Shown: positions 51,773 through 63,094, counted from the first letter of the stretch. The stretch is DNA of 64,000 nucleotides from Anodontia alba (GCA_964016985.1 OZ024823.1:25880095-25944094); one strand, 5' to 3'. Translations and numbers: made by a program. Notes: generated from the letters alone by a model not told the origin.

Positions 51773-51955
51773 CTGCTACATGCCCATTTTAGGAAAAAAA
51801 CTTAGAGTAAAAAGTCTGCATGAAATCTATACAGGAACTAGACAGATTTTTAATTTAGACAGAATGAAAAATATAGTTTTTGATTGAAGTTGGAATTGAG
51901 TAAGATTTTGATGGTAAATTCTGGTTCTACTGATTGATTTCTGCTTTAACCTTTA

Positions 51956-52157
51956 CCACTCTCTGGGCTAATTCAGCAGACAAGAAATTGATGGTATTTT
52001 GTTCTTTTTCCTAGAAAATAGGCTTTGATATTTCATGCAAATTGTCTCCAATGGAGACAACTTGCATGAAATATCAAAACCTGTTTCCTGGGAAAAATAA
52101 GAAAAATATTTCAGTATGTCATCTGCTGAAAATTTGACGCAGAGTGCTAAATGTTAA
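51956..52157. mobile_element. Foldback MITE family C, copy
   Basis: TTAA to TTAA, arms around 'gtctccaatggagac'. Confidence 0.82.
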
Positions 52158-52341
52158 GGCCTGGCCTATGAATTCTGTATAGAATTATATTCAATACATG
52201 GACTCAAGTGACCCCTTCAGAATCAATAGTTTGTATAGAAAATATGATAAAGCTGTATGTCTAAATGGTCAGTCCCTCAAGGGAATGCAGTATGCATCCC
52301 TCTGTCACTCCAGATAAACAATTTCAAGTGAATATTTTTTT

Positions 52342-52455
52342 TCTTATTTTCCATGAAAGATATTTACTTATCCTGAATCATACTAGAATTGTTACAGCAA
52401 GATTCCTACAAGATCCCACCCAGAACCTATGTTTTCAGGAAAAAATAATAAATTT
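52342..52455. mobile_element. Decayed family D core
   Basis: 'ttccatgaaagatattta' to 'gttttcaggaaaaaataa'. Confidence 0.5.
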
Positions 52456-52480
52456 GTCTTTTTTATCTCCTTAATAACCA

Positions 52481-52667
52481 TAGCTCCAGATAATATACTT
52501 TTTACAGTCAAAAAGTTTTGATATTTTTCTTATTTCTTCACGAAAACATATGTTGTGGGTACTCATTAGAAGTGCCTCACCGAGGCACTTCTAATGAGTA
52601 CCCACAACATATGTAATCATGGAGAAATAAGAAAAATATTTATCTGGATACCGCTCAGATCTGGAGT
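52481..52667. mobile_element. Foldback MITE family D, full-length copy
   Basis: 'tagctccagataatata' to 'cagatctggagtta'. The arms around 'cctcaccgagg' pair perfectly over about 35 bp each, making this one of the least eroded D hairpins. Confidence 0.85.
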
Positions 52668-52993
52668 TAAAATAATAAGTTACTCAGAGCCTTGTCTGCT
52701 CATTTCCTCTGAACTTTTTATCATATGTCCCTTGGAAACAGTTTGAACATTGATCTGCCAATGTCTGGTCTGAAACTAGTAAACTTTGACATATTGATAC
52801 AGTAAGATGCAGTACCATTCTGACATGTTCTGACATTCGTGCATTCTGCTCTGTCCCTAAGGTCCATGAATATGCATGCATTGATACCTTCGAAGTGCTC
52901 ACACTATCTAGGCAGTCATGTCAGATTCCTTGGACTTTGCATGCCAGTGGATGGACAGCAAGCTATCCTATTGCATCTATGCATAATTGGTCT
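52668..52993. other. No recognised feature
   Basis: No repeat family or exon recognised. Confidence 0.4.
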
Positions 52994-53110
52994 GAATGGC
53001 TTGGAAGAGCATTTCCTTCAGATTGGAAGCTGGGTTATGGGTTTGATCACCAGCCAAGTCATACCTAAACTTCATAAATCCCAAGTAGTTTTCCTACTGC
53101 TGTTGCAGTT
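52994..53110 (+). mobile_element. tRNA-derived SINE head (degenerate)
   Basis: 'atggcttggaagagcattt' (A box), 'cttcagattggaagc' (anticodon-arm-like) and 'gggtttgatcaccagcc' (B box) follow tRNA order. 'aagtcatacctaaac' continues as in molluscan SINEs. The 3' end is unclear. Confidence 0.6.
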
Positions 53111-53298
53111 CTTCTTTGTGGTTTATTCACTTGACATAGCCCATATATTGTCATAAGTAAAATATCGCATCTGGATACCCTAGTTATCTGGAACATGGCT
53201 GATGAGTTTTGAACCATTTTATACTATATCTACAATTGTCTTTAGGGATTTTTCAATCTTAGTAACTAATAATTGTAATGTAGTTGATATTTAGATAG

Positions 53299-53530
53299 CT
53301 GTTACGCCGAGTGAAAATGTGTGCTGTAGACACATGCTGACAGAGGAGGCCCAGACCAGCCTGCACATCTGTGCAGTCTGATCAGGGCTTTTACGGTCTT
53401 CTTACAGAATCATTGGGCACTGTAGAATGTGTTTTTAAAACAGAGGAGGCACTGATCATACCACATGGATCTGCAGGCTGATCTGGGCCTTCACTGTTTG
53501 GATAAGGGCCTTTTTTCTCACATTGCATGT
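53299..53530. mobile_element. Family I element, copy 4
   Basis: 'gacagaggaggcccagacc', 'cagcctgcacatctgtgcag', 'ttacagaatcattgggcac', and a second core near 53450-53505. Confidence 0.65.
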
Positions 53531-53684
53531 CAGATATATTTCCCTCAGACTTGCTATATTTCATCTGGAAGAATAAAAAGTTGTTACCATTAATTGGGTT
53601 ACATCAAGAGAAAAGGAGTTTTTGTTTTACATGAAGAAATGGTCTAGACTATGATTTTTATGTTTTGACAGACTTAAGATTATA

Positions 53685-53887
53685 TTAAACCCTTGTCATG
53701 CTGAATAAATTGCCACACCCACTTTCAGCCAATCAGATTACTTGATCCAGATTGTTGATACAAACTCACATACTTAATGACAAATGGTGCCATCATCCAA
53801 ATGGTGCTTCTTCAGAAGCCAACTGATCTGGATCTACACTGTTTGCAAAAAAAAGGGCTAATCCAGCTTCAGCAGGACTAGGGTTAA
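53685..53887 (-). mobile_element. Foldback MITE family A, copy
   Basis: 'ttaaacccttgtcatgctga' to 'tcagcaggactagggttaa'; the left hairpin arm has a small rearrangement. Confidence 0.8.
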
Positions 53888-54218
53888 CCTGAATAACAAA
53901 TATTTTACTTTTATAAGGGTTTTATTGGAATATTTTATAACATGGAAGTGTTACATTGCATCATTTCTGTATATATGAAAACTTTTCTGTCTCTCATTCT
54001 CTATGAAAGTTTTCTTTCCTCTTCTGTCTCCTGCTTTCTGCTTTGAAATGGTTAGTGTGTAGAAATTGGTTAATTAATATATGAACTGAGACTATTAGGA
54101 GATGATCTAAAAAGTGCTAGGGATATGGCTGAAAGTGCAGATCTTGTCACCAGGCTTCATGTTATTAGGCAGTTGGATGTAGGTCTGCACTGTTTGTTTT
54201 TAAGCACATCTTTAAAAA
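53888..54218. other. Intronic sequence with a weak core
   Basis: Faint hairpin near 54137-54200 ('agtgcagatcttgtcacc' / 'gtaggtctgcactgttt'). Confidence 0.4.
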
Positions 54219-54412
54219 ATATTTACCACCCTGGTCTTATTCAGCAGACAGCAAATTAATTGTATATTTCTTATTTTACCAAAAAAATAGGACTTGATAT
54301 CCTGAGGAGACAATTTTCATGAAATGTCAAAACCTATTTTTTGAAAAAATGTAAGAAAAATATTTCAAAACAGCTACTGAAATGTTTACCTGTCATGCTA
54401 TTTAGCATTGAG
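54219..54412. mobile_element. Foldback MITE family C, diverged copy next to a splice site
   Basis: 'ttaccaccctggtcttattc' to 'cctgtcatgctatttagca'. It ends about 35 bp before the splice acceptor at 54448. Confidence 0.65.
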
Positions 54413-54448
54413 AGCTTATTCACAAAATTCAATTATTTTTGCTTTCAG

Positions 54449-55011
54449 ATGCTATTGAGACAAAGCCAGCAAGATAAAATGTATTCACAGGGAGGGGATA
54501 TGTATCCCCAAGGACAAGACCACCCTGGTATGGCTCCGTTTGGACGACAGCCTCACTATGCAGTCTCTGGGGCACACTTTTTGTCAACGCCTTATATGCA
54601 ACAACCTCATTCTATGCAAGTTTATCATCCTCCTCAGCAACAGCAGTTGCAGCATCATTATCAGCAGCAGTATCATCACCAACAGCCGCTTCAACAGCAG
54701 CAACATTTCAGTCATCAGCCTTTAAGCCATCAACAGCTTCTTCAGCAATATCAACATCTACAGCCAACTCCTCCGCAAAGTCCGGTAATTCATCAACAAC
54801 CGCAACATTATCAACAACAGAGCTTCCAGCAGTATCCTCATTTCAACTCGCAGTCAGCGCCGGGATCACCCATAAGAGTACAGTCCCCACCACCTAGGAT
54901 ATCTAGGATATCTTCACCCCCTCCATCATCATCTTCATCAATGATGTCACTGAGATCATCAGCAATGTCACCGCCACCAAGTGCCTCAGCAGCAGCTTCA
55001 TTCTTTGCAAG
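54449..55011 (+). CDS. Gln/Pro/Ser-rich internal exon of an unidentified gene
   Basis: Acceptor 'ttttgctttcag' ends at 54448 and donor 'aag/gtaagaat' begins at 55012. The 563-bp exon is open in phase 0 at entry and leaves in phase 2. It encodes 187 residues: MLLRQSQQDKMYSQGGDMYP at the start, then a region dense in Gln and His (about residues 55-140, many CAG/CAA/CAT codons), then a Pro/Ser segment with SPPPRISRISSPPP, and finally a Ser/Ala-rich end, SAAASFFAR-like. No folded domain is visible; composition suggests a disordered, possibly transcription-regulatory protein (inference). Exon phase and strand fit the exon at 3183 (ARKFGQ joined to MLLRQ) and the microexon at 63824. The ORF runs open upstream into the intron, so the start here is set by the splice site. 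Confidence 0.82.
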
Positions 55012-55107
55012 GTAAGAATTCACTGTAGTTTCTTTGTTATCAAATTTACCGTAAACATTCAGGCAGACACACCTTGGCAAACAGTGTAGCCTGTGATCAG
55101 ACTGCCC

Positions 55108-55352
55108 TTAACCCATTGAAGACTGGAGACCCCTAAACGGGTAACTGGCAAACTGTACAGACCCAGATCAGACGCTGCATACCGCGGCATCTGATCAGTC
55201 GCCACGGTTTGCAAATAGTTTAACCATTTTTCTTTAGGAATGTCTACACCATATAACCTGACAGCCTATACTACTCCTGACATACCTAAAATCGAAAATG
55301 GACTCTTCCAATATATAGTGTGGGAGAGTTTATTCTGTCTTTAATGGGTTAA
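55108..55352 (+). mobile_element. Foldback family H, copy 5
   Basis: TTAA to TTAA. Left end 'ttaacccattgaagactgg'; hairpin around 'gacgctgcataccgcggcat'. A decayed G-type core lies just before it (about 55076-55105). Confidence 0.82.
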
Positions 55353-55540
55353 AGAATGGTGTTTGCCAGTCACACTACTTTTTGACGTATGCCCAGGTAC
55401 GTAATTAAATAGAGTTGTTCAAATTCTTGAATGTTTACGGTTATAATTATAGTATTCAAGATGAATGGATACACCTGGTACAGATTTTCCACCATTTTTG
55501 ACAAGGGAGACAACTTTTGTGACTTCCTGTTTCCTTTCCT

Positions 55541-55751
55541 CTAACCCTAGTCCTGATGAACCCCAATTTGTCCTGCCTTTGCAAACAGTGTAGATCCAGA
55601 TTAGTTGGCTTCTAAGAGCAACTGATCTGGATCTGCACTGTTTGCCATTTAGTATTTGAATTTATATCAACAGCCTGGATCAAGTAATCTGATTGGCTGA
55701 AAATTAGAAGTGGGCATAGTATCCTAATTTATTCAACATGACAAGGGTTAA
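55541..55751 (+). mobile_element. Foldback MITE family A, copy
   Basis: 'ctaaccctagtcctgatgaa' to 'caacatgacaagggttaa'. Confidence 0.82.
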
Positions 55752-55851
55752 GATTATTAGTATCTTTGCCAGAAATGTACACCAGAGGGAGGACGTTATG
55801 GAGGAGTATTTGATATTAATTCTGGATTATTTTCTTGTTATTTATTACAGG

Positions 55852-55983
55852 AATGAATTTTATTTTTGTGGATTTTATCGATGTGTAAACTTCCAAGAAT
55901 TATTCACAAACTGAATGTTAAGTTTGTAAGTAATTCACCAGTGTTTACACATTTATAAAATCCACAAGAATAATAATTCATTT
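55852..55983. repeat. Imperfect 130-bp palindrome of unknown family
   Basis: Left arm with 'tttgtggattttatcgatgt' and right arm with 'cacatttataaaatccacaa', ~35 bp each, around an A+T-rich middle. It is the only copy seen here. Confidence 0.65.
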
Positions 55984-56148
55984 ACAATTCCAATGTTGTC
56001 ATGAAACTGTTACATGTTGCCAAAAATGTTATTTTTCTGAGATGACGGAAGGAAAAAAGATGCGACAGATTCCTACTAGAGTAAAACTTTTTCTTTAACC
56101 AATCATATTGTGTGAAATGTGTATAAAGATGAGGAATTGGAAATATCA

Positions 56149-56368
56149 ACCCTTAAAACGCCAAGCAAAACCTGCATCTGAAAATGTCGTCTGTTTATGT
56201 CGTCTGCTGAATATTCTTGCAAACTTTTCAAACCTATTTTTGCATACCGGCAAACAATGTGGACCCAGATCAGACTGCTCCTAAAGGAGCAGTCTGATCT
56301 GGGTCCACACTGTTTGCAGAAATGACTTTTAAAGTAACCAGCAGAAGACAAAGCAGACGTCCTCCTTA
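56149..56368. mobile_element. Foldback MITE family G, copy 3
   Basis: 'caacccttaaaacgccaag', perfect hairpin around 'ctgctcctaaaggagcag' (about 56252-56317). The right end is cut at the next TTAA element. Confidence 0.82.
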
Positions 56369-56579
56369 ACCCATTGTAGTTGGGAGACCCATAAAAGGGT
56401 TATTGACAAACAGTGCAGACCCAGATCAGAGTCTGATCAGGGTCTTCACTTTTTGCAAATAGTTCAACCATTTCTCTCTAGGAATGTCTAAATCACATAG
56501 CCTGACATACCTAAAATCGAAATTAGAATCTTCCAGTATATATAGTGTGGGGGAATTCATTCAGTCTGCAATGGGTTAA
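56366..56579 (+). mobile_element. Foldback family H, copy 6
   Basis: TTAA to TTAA. The centre has collapsed to 'gatcagagtctgatca'. Confidence 0.8.
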
Positions 56580-56773
56580 CAAGTCTCTGATACACCATGC
56601 TGTATTTCCACTAGGGCCGAAGTTTTTGCCAAGCAGAACTTAAAAGATGATCTCAGTATCTTTTTTATCTGATGTGTGGTCTTGTTTCATCTTGTATTAC
56701 ATTGTGACAAAACACGAATCTAATTGTAAAAAAGGGGCCTTAGTGCATTATGCCAATAGCCATCACTTCTGCG

Positions 56774-56934
56774 AAGGTGCTTTTTTTTTCCAACTGAAAA
56801 AGTGTTGATATTTCTTATTTCTCCACAAAAAATATGTTGTGGGTACTTCTAATGTGTACCCACAATATATGTTTTGTTAGAGCAATAGAAAAAAATACAA
56901 TATTTTTATGCGGATGCCCCTCTTATCTAGAACG
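56774..56934. mobile_element. Foldback MITE family D, copy
   Basis: Loop shortened to 'gggtacttctaatgtgtacc'; right end 'cctcttatctagaac'. Confidence 0.72.
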
Positions 56935-56974
56935 GGGAACAAACCACCAAGGCCCAGTTCACTCTGCACAGCCT

Positions 56975-57188
56975 TTTACCCTTGTCCTGCTGAATACATT
57001 AAGATGCCATGCCCACTTCTAATTTTCAGCCAATCAGTTTACTTGATCCGGATTGTTGCTATAAATTCACATAGTTAATGGCAAACAGTGCAGATCCAGA
57101 TCAGTTGGCTTCTTCAGAAGCCAACTGATCTGGATCTACACTGATTGCAAAGGCAGGGTATATCAGGGTTCAGCAGGACAAGGGTTAA
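56975..57188 (-). mobile_element. Foldback MITE family A, copy
   Basis: The left TTAA has changed to TTTA; right end 'cagcaggacaagggttaa'. Hairpin around 'ggcttcttcagaagcc'. Confidence 0.85.
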
Positions 57189-57718
57189 GTCTGATCAAGG
57201 TCTTTTACCTGGAGGATTTCTTTGGTGAAAATCTACCAAGTGTATTTGGCCCCCTTAAGTTCCTGAACGGGTGTGCCTATGGAAATGGGCCTTTCTTTGT
57301 TACCATAACAATACATTTTCATGTGACATGGTTCCCTTATTTTGTAAGAAGAATTTTAAAGGTCTTAGTAAATAGAGAATACATTAAACTTGAAATTTTC
57401 TTCCAATTTTAAATCTATAAAATCTGCAGGAAAAAGCAATATTATTTTTATATGGTAAAAAATTGTGTTTTATGAATAGTTAACCAGTCTCATTTTCTTC
57501 CAATTTCGTTCTTTTAAATCTGTTCATACAGTGCTTTTTGGTTAGTAATTTTTTTGTTGTCCCATTTTCTTCAAAATAAATAAACAAATAAACAAACACC
57601 TGTCCAATGAGTACATAAGAGCACTTCAAAAAACAATATAAATATATTTATGGTTTAGAAGATTATTTTACATGAATATTCATATGATACCTAAATTTAT
57701 AAATGAAACTTTCTTTGC
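57189..57718. other. No recognised feature
   Basis: A+T-rich intronic sequence. Confidence 0.45.
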
Positions 57719-57977
57719 TTTTAAAGTGCCAAATTTAAATAGTAGCAGATGCATAGCCCCAGATAAGAAGGGATATTCAAATAATTTTTTTTTTTCTCCA
57801 CGAAATTATATATGATGCTGTACTCATTAAACCTGGTGCTTACTGAGGCACTTCTAATGAGTACCACATCATATATTTTTGTGGAGAAATTAGAAAAATA
57901 TCAAATTTTTGAATTAAAAAAAAAAAGGACCTATCTGCAGCTGTGATATATGGCACTAAGGGTTAAAAACCAGTACA
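57719..57977. mobile_element. Family B remnant interrupted by family D
   Basis: Left 'ttttaaagtgccaaat' with 'agtagcagatg' and right 'tggcactaagggttaa' are the two ends of a B element whose middle is replaced by the D copy. Confidence 0.6.
57753..57947. mobile_element. Foldback MITE family D, copy inside family B
   Basis: 'atagccccagataagaag' to 'ctatctgcagctgtgat'. Confidence 0.75.
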
Positions 57978-58311
57978 GAAACAGAATATTAGTGGAGGTA
58001 GTGTAGTTTACCCTACCTGACTGGACACTGTAATCCTTATTGTACTTATCTTAAAATTGGTACAAGTCTGTTTGGCAATCTAATTTTATGATTAACAAGA
58101 TCTGTCCCTGGAAAGAAAAGTTAACTAAAATTGTGCTTTTTGATAATGTGAAAAATTCTAAAACTGTGACTTAACCACAGTCACTGCTTACAAGAAACAA
58201 ATCTATGCACCAGTATGTAATATGTATATGTATTTGCCATTTAGCAGGCAATTTTAGCTCATCTGTATGAAAATATGGGAACAGCTTTGGCACTAAACTT
58301 GCATTGGCATT
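57978..58311. other. No recognised feature
   Basis: Starts K-like ('taccctacctgactggac'), then unassigned. Confidence 0.4.
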
Positions 58312-60127
58312 GTGGGTGGCATTAGAATCACTTTGCCAGGGTACTGGTGAGAATCACCTTGCCAGGGAACTCATGAGAATCACCTTGCCAGTGTAGTCTT
58401 AGATCACTTTGCCAGGGTACTCATGAGAATCACCTTGCCAGGGTACTCATGAGAAACACCTTGCCAGGGTACTCTTACAATCACCATGCCAGGGTACTCT
58501 TTGAATCACCTTGACAGGGTATTCTTAGAATCACCTTGCCGGGGTACTCATGGGAATCACTTTGCCAGGGTACTCTCACCTTGCTAGGGTACTCTTAGAA
58601 TTGCCATGCCAGGGACCTCTTTGAATCACCTTGCCAGGGTATTCTTAGAATCACCTTGCCGGGGTACTCATGGGAATCACTTTGCCAGGGTACTCTCACC
58701 TTGCTAGGGTACTCTTAGAATTGCCATGCCAGGGACCTCTTTGAATCACCTTGCCAGGGGCCTCTTTCAATCACCTTCCCAGGGTATTAGAATCACCTTG
58801 CCAGGCTACTCATGAGAAACACCATACCAGGGTACTCTTTGAATCACCATGCCAGGGTACTCTTAGAATCACCGCACCAGGGTACTCTTAGAATCGCCTT
58901 GCCAGGGTACTCCTAGAACCACCTTAGAATCAGTGTCCTTGCCCAGGTACTAGTGAGAATTACCTTGCTGGGGTACTCTTAGAATCACCATGCTAGGGTA
59001 TTCTTAGAATTGTCTTGTCAGTGTTCTTTGAGGCACCTTGCCAGGGTACTCTAGAATCACCTTTGCAGGGTACTCAGGAGAACCTTGCCAGGGTAATCTT
59101 ACAATCACCTTGCCAGAGTACTCTTAGAGATACCTTTACAGGGTACTCAGGAGAATCACCTTGCCAGGGTAATCTTACAATCATCTTGCCAGGATACTCT
59201 TAGAATCATCATACCAGGATACTCTTTCATTCAATCACCTTACCAGGGTACTCTTAGAATTGGCTTGCCAGGGTACTCTTAAAATCATCTTGCCAGGGTA
59301 CTTTGATTCACTTTGCCAGGGTACTCTTAGAATCACCTTATTAGGGTACTCTTAGAGTCACCTTACCAAGGTACTCTTGGAATCACATTGTCAGGGTACT
59401 TTTAGAATCACCTTACCAAGGTACTCTAAGAATCACCTCACCAAACTACTCTTAGAATCACCTTGCCAGGGCACTAAGATCTTAGAATCACCTCACCAAA
59501 CTACTCTTAGAATCACATTGCCAGGGCACTCTAAGAATCACCTTGCCATAGTTCTCTAAGAATCATCTTGCCAGGGTATTCTTAGAAGCTCCTTGCCAGA
59601 GTACTCTGAGAATTCTCTTGCCAGGGTGCTTGCAAGATTCACCTTGCCATGGTGCTTGTCAGAATCACCTTGCCAAGGTACTCATGAGAATTATATTTTC
59701 AGGCTACTCTCAGACACCCTTGCCAAAGTACACGTTAAAATCACCTTGCCAGGGTAGTCATAAATATCGCTCTGCATGGGTACTCATGAGAATCACCTTG
59801 CCTGGGTACTCATTAGAACTAGAGTTTTCAGTAGAATCACCTTATCAGAGTACTCAGAGTCCCTTTGCCAAGGTATTGTGAAAATCATCTTGGAAGGTAG
59901 GATCCCCTTGCCAAGTACTCATGGGAATCACCTTTCTAGGGTGCTCATGGAGAATAACCATGTTGGGGTACTCTTGAGAATCACCTTGCAAGGATTCTCC
60001 TGGGAAAAACTGTCAGGGTACTTGTTGGAATCAGCTTGTCAGGCTACTCATTAGAATTGCCTTGTTACAGTTTTCATTAGAATTACCTTGTCAGGGTACT
60101 TATTTTGACAAGGTGATTCTAATGAGT
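58312..60127. repeat. 25-26-bp minisatellite (about 70 units)
   Basis: Unit 'ttagaatcaccttgccaggg' plus 'tactc', in direct orientation and diverged throughout. Read from 'gggtactcattagaa' it matches the left arm of family D plus the 'gccttgccaa' loop. The last units (about 60095-60127) switch to an inverted copy 'gacaaggtgattctaatgag', as in the D hairpin. No stable reading frame. Confidence 0.92.
58501..58740. repeat. Higher-order repeat: two 120-bp units
   Basis: 58501-58620 and 58621-58740 are identical at every position by eye except one (tgacag against tgccag near 58514/58634). Confidence 0.9.
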
Positions 60128-60144
60128 GCCTTAAACCTCAGCTT

Positions 60145-60383
60145 TTAACTAATTTTAGTCTGGAGAACCCCAAAGGGGTACTTGGCAAACAATGCAGACC
60201 CAGAGCAGACGCCGCAGAATGTCAAAGCAGAATGCGATATCTGATCAGGGAACCACTGTTTGCAAATAGTTTAGCCATTTTTCTTTCGGAATATCTAAAT
60301 CACATAGCCTGACATACCTAAAATTGAAATTTGACTCTTCCAGTGCATAGTGTGGGGAGTTTATTCTCTCTAAAATGGGTTAA
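60145..60383 (+). mobile_element. Foldback family H, copy 7
   Basis: TTAA to TTAA. Hairpin somewhat rearranged ('gccgcagaatgtcaaagc'). Confidence 0.8.
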
Positions 60384-60448
60384 AACAGCTGTGCAATTCT
60401 TGTTAGAATGATAATAGTAAAAAACTACTTTCCAAATTAAAGTAAACA

Positions 60449-60647
60449 TAGTTCTTGATAAGAGGGCATGTCAGGTAAATAGTTCTCGTATTTCTCAACA
60501 AAAAACATATATTGTGGGTACTCATTAGAAGTGCCTTAGCAAGGTGCTTCTAATAAGTACCCACAGCATATTATGTTTTTGTGGTGAAACAAGAAAAATA
60601 TCAACATTATTCGGTTGAAAAAAAAAAGCGCCTTATCTGGAGCTATG
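60449..60647. mobile_element. Foldback MITE family D, full-length copy
   Basis: 'tagttcttgataagagg' to 'ccttatctggagctatg', arms around 'gccttagcaaggtgc'. Confidence 0.82.
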
Positions 60648-60822
60648 ATGTAAGTATCCCTGTTATTAACTACAAATGTTCGACATAAATCAGTCCATAA
60701 TAAGTTAGTAATGAGATTTTATATTGATTACATTGATCAGTTGACCCAAAACAGTTTTACTTGATTTTCTACTTGTTTTAGTGATAGAAAGACATTTTAT
60801 CATGCTTTTCTTGTTACATAAA

Positions 60823-61004
60823 TTAACACTTGTCATGCTGAATAAATTAAGATGCCACGCCCATTTCTAATTTTCAATCAGATTACTTGATCCAGGTTGT
60901 TGATACAAATTCACATACTTAATGACAAACAGTGCAGATCCAGATCTGGATCTACACTGTTTGCAAAGGCAGGGTATATCCAGGTTCAGCAGGACCAGGG
61001 TTAA
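60823..61004 (-). mobile_element. Foldback MITE family A, short copy
   Basis: Both termini are present, but the loop-proximal part of the hairpin is deleted ('gatccagatctggatc'). Confidence 0.82.
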
Positions 61005-62217
61005 AAAGGATGAATTTTACCACTAAAGGTTGTCATTTTTGGCAACATTTCTCTAGGATGAATTTCAAGCTCTATAAAAATGAATGGATACATATTTAGT
61101 AAAGAGATAGAATCCTAAGCTGAAAGTTTTTATCTCCCCTTTTCCATGCAAACTAGGGGTTGTCTTCCTTGTATATAAACCCCTTCCCAAAGGGTCTTCT
61201 ATGAAAGGAAAGAATTTGTTCCAAAGGGAGGCAAATAGTTTCCGACAGTGGTCTCCCTTAAGTTATATCAGTTCGAACTAACTTAATTCAAATTTAAGAT
61301 TCTGCAGGTTAAGTATAAAGAAAGCTTTTCTTCTGACAAAAATACCAAAAGAAAATGACAACAACATCTATTTGAACAGGGATTACTATAATAATAAATA
61401 TGTTGTTTTTCTTTTGTTGTTGTTTTTTATCCTGGCTCATATCGGTAACTGGAATTTTAAAGGTGTTATTTAATCAGCCGTGAAAATGGCGTAATTGTAT
61501 AACCCAACAGCTGCACCACCATATACCAAGATTGACAAGCTAGCTTGTATCAACACTGCCATTGCAAATCGAACCCGCTTAAAACAGCATTGTGTGAACA
61601 ATGTGCCAAATTTCATGTCACTTTTACCATTTAATCAAAGTCATTATCCAGTGTAAATTCATGTGTCCTCTATCCAAATAGTATGCCAATTTTCAAGTCA
61701 GAAAATCAAATAATACTAAATAAATCTTGTAAATTAAAGAAAATATTTGGGACAGATGAAGTATGGTTTAAGAAATGAAAGACCACTTGAAAAGTCTCGA
61801 GTGTTTTCGTACTGTCAAGAAATCCATCTGATTGAATTAAATTTCGCTAAGAGCACTTCAGATCGGGAGGAGATACTGAATGTTACGAACATCGCAAACA
61901 TCAACATCGCGTGCATGAAATGAAATAATAAAATCTATAAAAATGGGAGATATTCATCTATTGAAGGAAGCCAGTGCCATTGGAGCGGAATAGAGACTTG
62001 AGAGCAAGGAAAAGCAACCTTAGATAATATAAAACTAGTGAAAGTCCAGATATGTTGTAGTCCATTCAGAAAATTATATTCTACAGCATCCAAATATTAT
62101 GTAGGCTATTAGCAAAGACCCAGACAAGATCATGTGAATGTGCAGTCTGGTCTGGGTTTCTGATGGTCTTATAGATATTAAGGTACCTTACCCAAGCCCC
62201 CGGCCCATGTAAGTTTC
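61005..62217. other. No recognised feature (1.2 kb)
   Basis: A family I trace lies near 62110-62175 ('gtgcagtctggtctggg'). Otherwise no repeat family and no convincing exon. Confidence 0.4.
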
Positions 62218-62483
62218 CATAATGAAAACATGCCTATTCAAACATACTGCAAATTTTATCACCAAAAAATGAAAATTTTCAGATAAAAAATTCTGATATT
62301 TTTCATGTTTCTGCTCAAAACATAGACTTTGGGTACTCGACGAAGCGGTTCTAATGCATACCCACAATCTATGCTTGGAGCAGAAATAAGAAAAAAATAA
62401 GGTATACCCCTGTAAACCTCAGTTTTACTATATAAAAGAGGGGTTTCAGGGGGTCAAAATTATATAGGCATGTTTTCGTGATG
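62218..62483 (+). mobile_element. Foldback MITE family E, copy 5
   Basis: 'cataatgaaaacatgcctat' to 'ggcatgttttcgtgatg'; the left core arm is partly deleted. Confidence 0.85.
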
Positions 62484-62712
62484 ATAAAAGAACTAATTAT
62501 TAGTTGTCAGTTGTATCTTTGTGAAGCTTTGGAAAGAATCATCCTGAACATGGATTATGTGGTTTTACAAAGTACTGTAGAATGTAAAGAAATTGTTCAA
62601 ATAAGTGTAAAAACAAACACTAAGAAATTTAGAAACTGAACTGTGACTTGTGAAAATGTACCTTACTAAGATTTTTATGTCTGATATTGTTCTTATTTTT
62701 CTTTATCCCATT

Positions 62713-62989
62713 CATGACGAAAACCCACCTATTCAAATATATTGAAAATTTTACAACCAAAACTGGAAAATGTTCAGATAAAAAATTCTGATATTTTTCA
62801 TATTTCTGCTCAAAACATAGATTGTGGGTACTCATTAGAACTGCCTTGGTGATGCGGTTCTAATGGGTACCCACAATCTATGTTTTTAAGCAAAATAAGA
62901 AAAATAATGTGTACCCCTGTAAATCCCAGTTTTACTACATAAAAGAGGGGTTTAAGGGGTCAAAAGTCTATAGGCGTGTTTTCGTGATG
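62713..62989 (+). mobile_element. Foldback MITE family E, copy 6
   Basis: 'catgacgaaaacccacctat' to 'ggcgtgttttcgtgatg', same orientation as copy 5. Confidence 0.87.
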
Positions 62990-63094
62990 TACGTTGACTG
63001 GACTCTTCTACCACAACTCTTTGGACCGGTCTATTTCCAATAGCTGGATGTCTGGTTAGTTTTTATTATTACTGTGTTTTATAGAAATTACTGT

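Noticed and set aside
52839..53156. 105-residue ORF with hydrophobic end
   Set aside because: Overlaps a tRNA-derived SINE head; no supporting codon bias.
55840..55860. Acceptor-like 'tttattacag' before 55851
   Set aside because: The sequence after it belongs to an A+T-rich palindrome and has early stops; no exon supported.
59015..60054. ORFs rich in CQGTL/ESPCQG repeats
   Set aside because: Products of the 25-bp minisatellite; no frame persists across the array.
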